The translations under genes were made by a program, and so were the position numbers. The notes under the pieces were generated by a model. That model was given only the letters and a program-made list of their open reading frames with translations, had not been told where the DNA came from and did not search any database. From the NCBI RefSeq assembly GCF_001894945.1, contig NZ_BCXE01000021.1:264788-328787 (forward strand): a stretch of DNA of 64,000 bases. Direction: 5' to 3'. The DNA is from Rhodococcus ruber NBRC 15591 (lineage in GTDB: Bacteria; Actinomycetota; Actinomycetes; Mycobacteriales; Mycobacteriaceae). Shown piece after piece: positions 63,598-64,000 of this stretch (its first letter is position 1; every line of letters begins with the position of its first letter).

Positions 63598-63972
63598 TCA
63601 GGCGCCGGCGGCGGCCTTCTGGTCGGCGATCCGGGCGTGGACCTCGGTCATGTCCAGCGCCTCGATCTGCCCGATGAGGTCTTCGAGGGCGGCCGCGGGC
63701 AGGGCGCCGGGCTGGGAGAAGACCAGGACGCCCTCTCGGAACGCCATGATCGTCGGAATCGAGCGGATGTCGGCCATCGCGGCGAGCTGCTGCTCGGCCT
63801 CGGTGTCGACCTTGGCGTGCACGATGTCCGGGTGCGCCTGTGACGACTTCTCGAACACCGGGGCGAAGGCGCGGCACGGACCGCACCACGACGCCCAGAA
63901 GTCGACGAGGACGATGTCGTTGCCGAGGATTGTGGACTCGAAGTCCGCGAGGGTGAGATTCTTCGTTGCCAT
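63598..63972 (-). CDS. Thioredoxin
   Basis: 124 residues. Thioredoxin fold with the active site WASWCGPCRAFAPV near residues 26-39 and the cis-Pro segment SIPTIMAF. It has no signal peptide and is cytoplasmic. A C-terminal tail of about 20 residues (VHARIADQKAAAGA) exceeds the usual length. AAGGAAC lies 4 nt before the ATG, and its promoter is probably outside the window. Confidence 0.94.
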   Translation of the reverse strand: MATKNLTLADFESTILGNDIVLVDFWASWCGPCRAFAPVFEKSSQAHPDIVHAKVDTEAEQQLAAMADIRSIPTIMAFREGVLVFSQPGALPAAALEDLIGQIEALDMTEVHARIADQKAAAGA

Positions 63973-64000
63973 CGGATGGTTCCTTTCGTTCTCGTCGGCG

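Overview
The window is high-GC actinobacterial chromosome, most likely Rhodococcus or a close relative in the Mycobacteriales. The evidence is mixed. Two gene-order blocks match what I remember of mycobacterial chromosomes: DAK2/rpmB/ung/thiL/DUF3515, and proB-obg-rpmA-rplU-rne-ndk-DUF4233-folC-valS ... clpX-clpP2-clpP1-tig. Family markers agree: paired ClpP1/ClpP2, WhiB3, a wax-ester synthase/diacylglycerol acyltransferase, a mycothiol-type DinB protein, F420-type oxidoreductase and many GTG starts. No phage, insertion sequence or CRISPR array was seen.

Layout. 1-9.7 kb: housekeeping genes (DAK2 protein cut by the left edge, L28, enoyl-CoA isomerase-like protein, uracil-DNA glycosylase, gamma-carbonic-anhydrase fold protein, thiL, DUF3515), then an acetate/succinyl-CoA CoA-transferase and a RecQ helicase fused to a phosphoribosyltransferase-like tail. 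9.8-14 kb: ectoine operon ectABC, a 2-hydroxyacid dehydrogenase and a sirtuin. 14-26.2 kb: conserved leftward block proB to valS. 26.2-31.3 kb: LLM oxidoreductase, S9 peptidase, DinB-like protein, MORN-like protein and GNAT. 31.4-51.4 kb: accessory metabolic region described below, interrupted by a PAS-PP2C-HATPase-STAS regulator, whiB3 and a lycopene cyclase. 51.4-56.5 kb: secreted lipase with a TetR regulator, then a shikimate/quinate-type module (dehydrogenase, TetR, MHS transporter). 56.6-61 kb: clpX, clpP2, clpP1, tig. 61.1-64 kb: tRNA-Pro, tRNA-Gly, an AhpD-like protein, WS/DGAT, a small zinc-ribbon protein and thioredoxin.

The main system of interest is a probable methylated-amine utilisation locus. 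A leftward operon (41.0 to 36.6 kb) encodes an EutQ-like cupin and a heme-dependent oxidative N-demethylase (dimethylamine monooxygenase) with one reductase but two alpha (DUF3445) and two small DmmA-type subunits. The divergent operon (41.3 to 45.7 kb) encodes a glutamine-synthetase-like gamma-glutamylmethylamide synthetase and the three N-methylglutamate synthase subunits, followed by an XRE-cupin regulator and an Amt transporter. A FAD oxidoreductase 10 kb away (31.4 kb) is a candidate for the missing N-methylglutamate-oxidising enzyme. All three promoters carry TGTTTC/GAAACA half-sites, two or three of them spaced 20 nt, suggesting one regulon. A formate-dehydrogenase-like molybdoprotein and FdhD follow the Amt gene and could finish one-carbon oxidation.

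Functions are inferred from motifs read by eye and remembered family knowledge; no database search was run.
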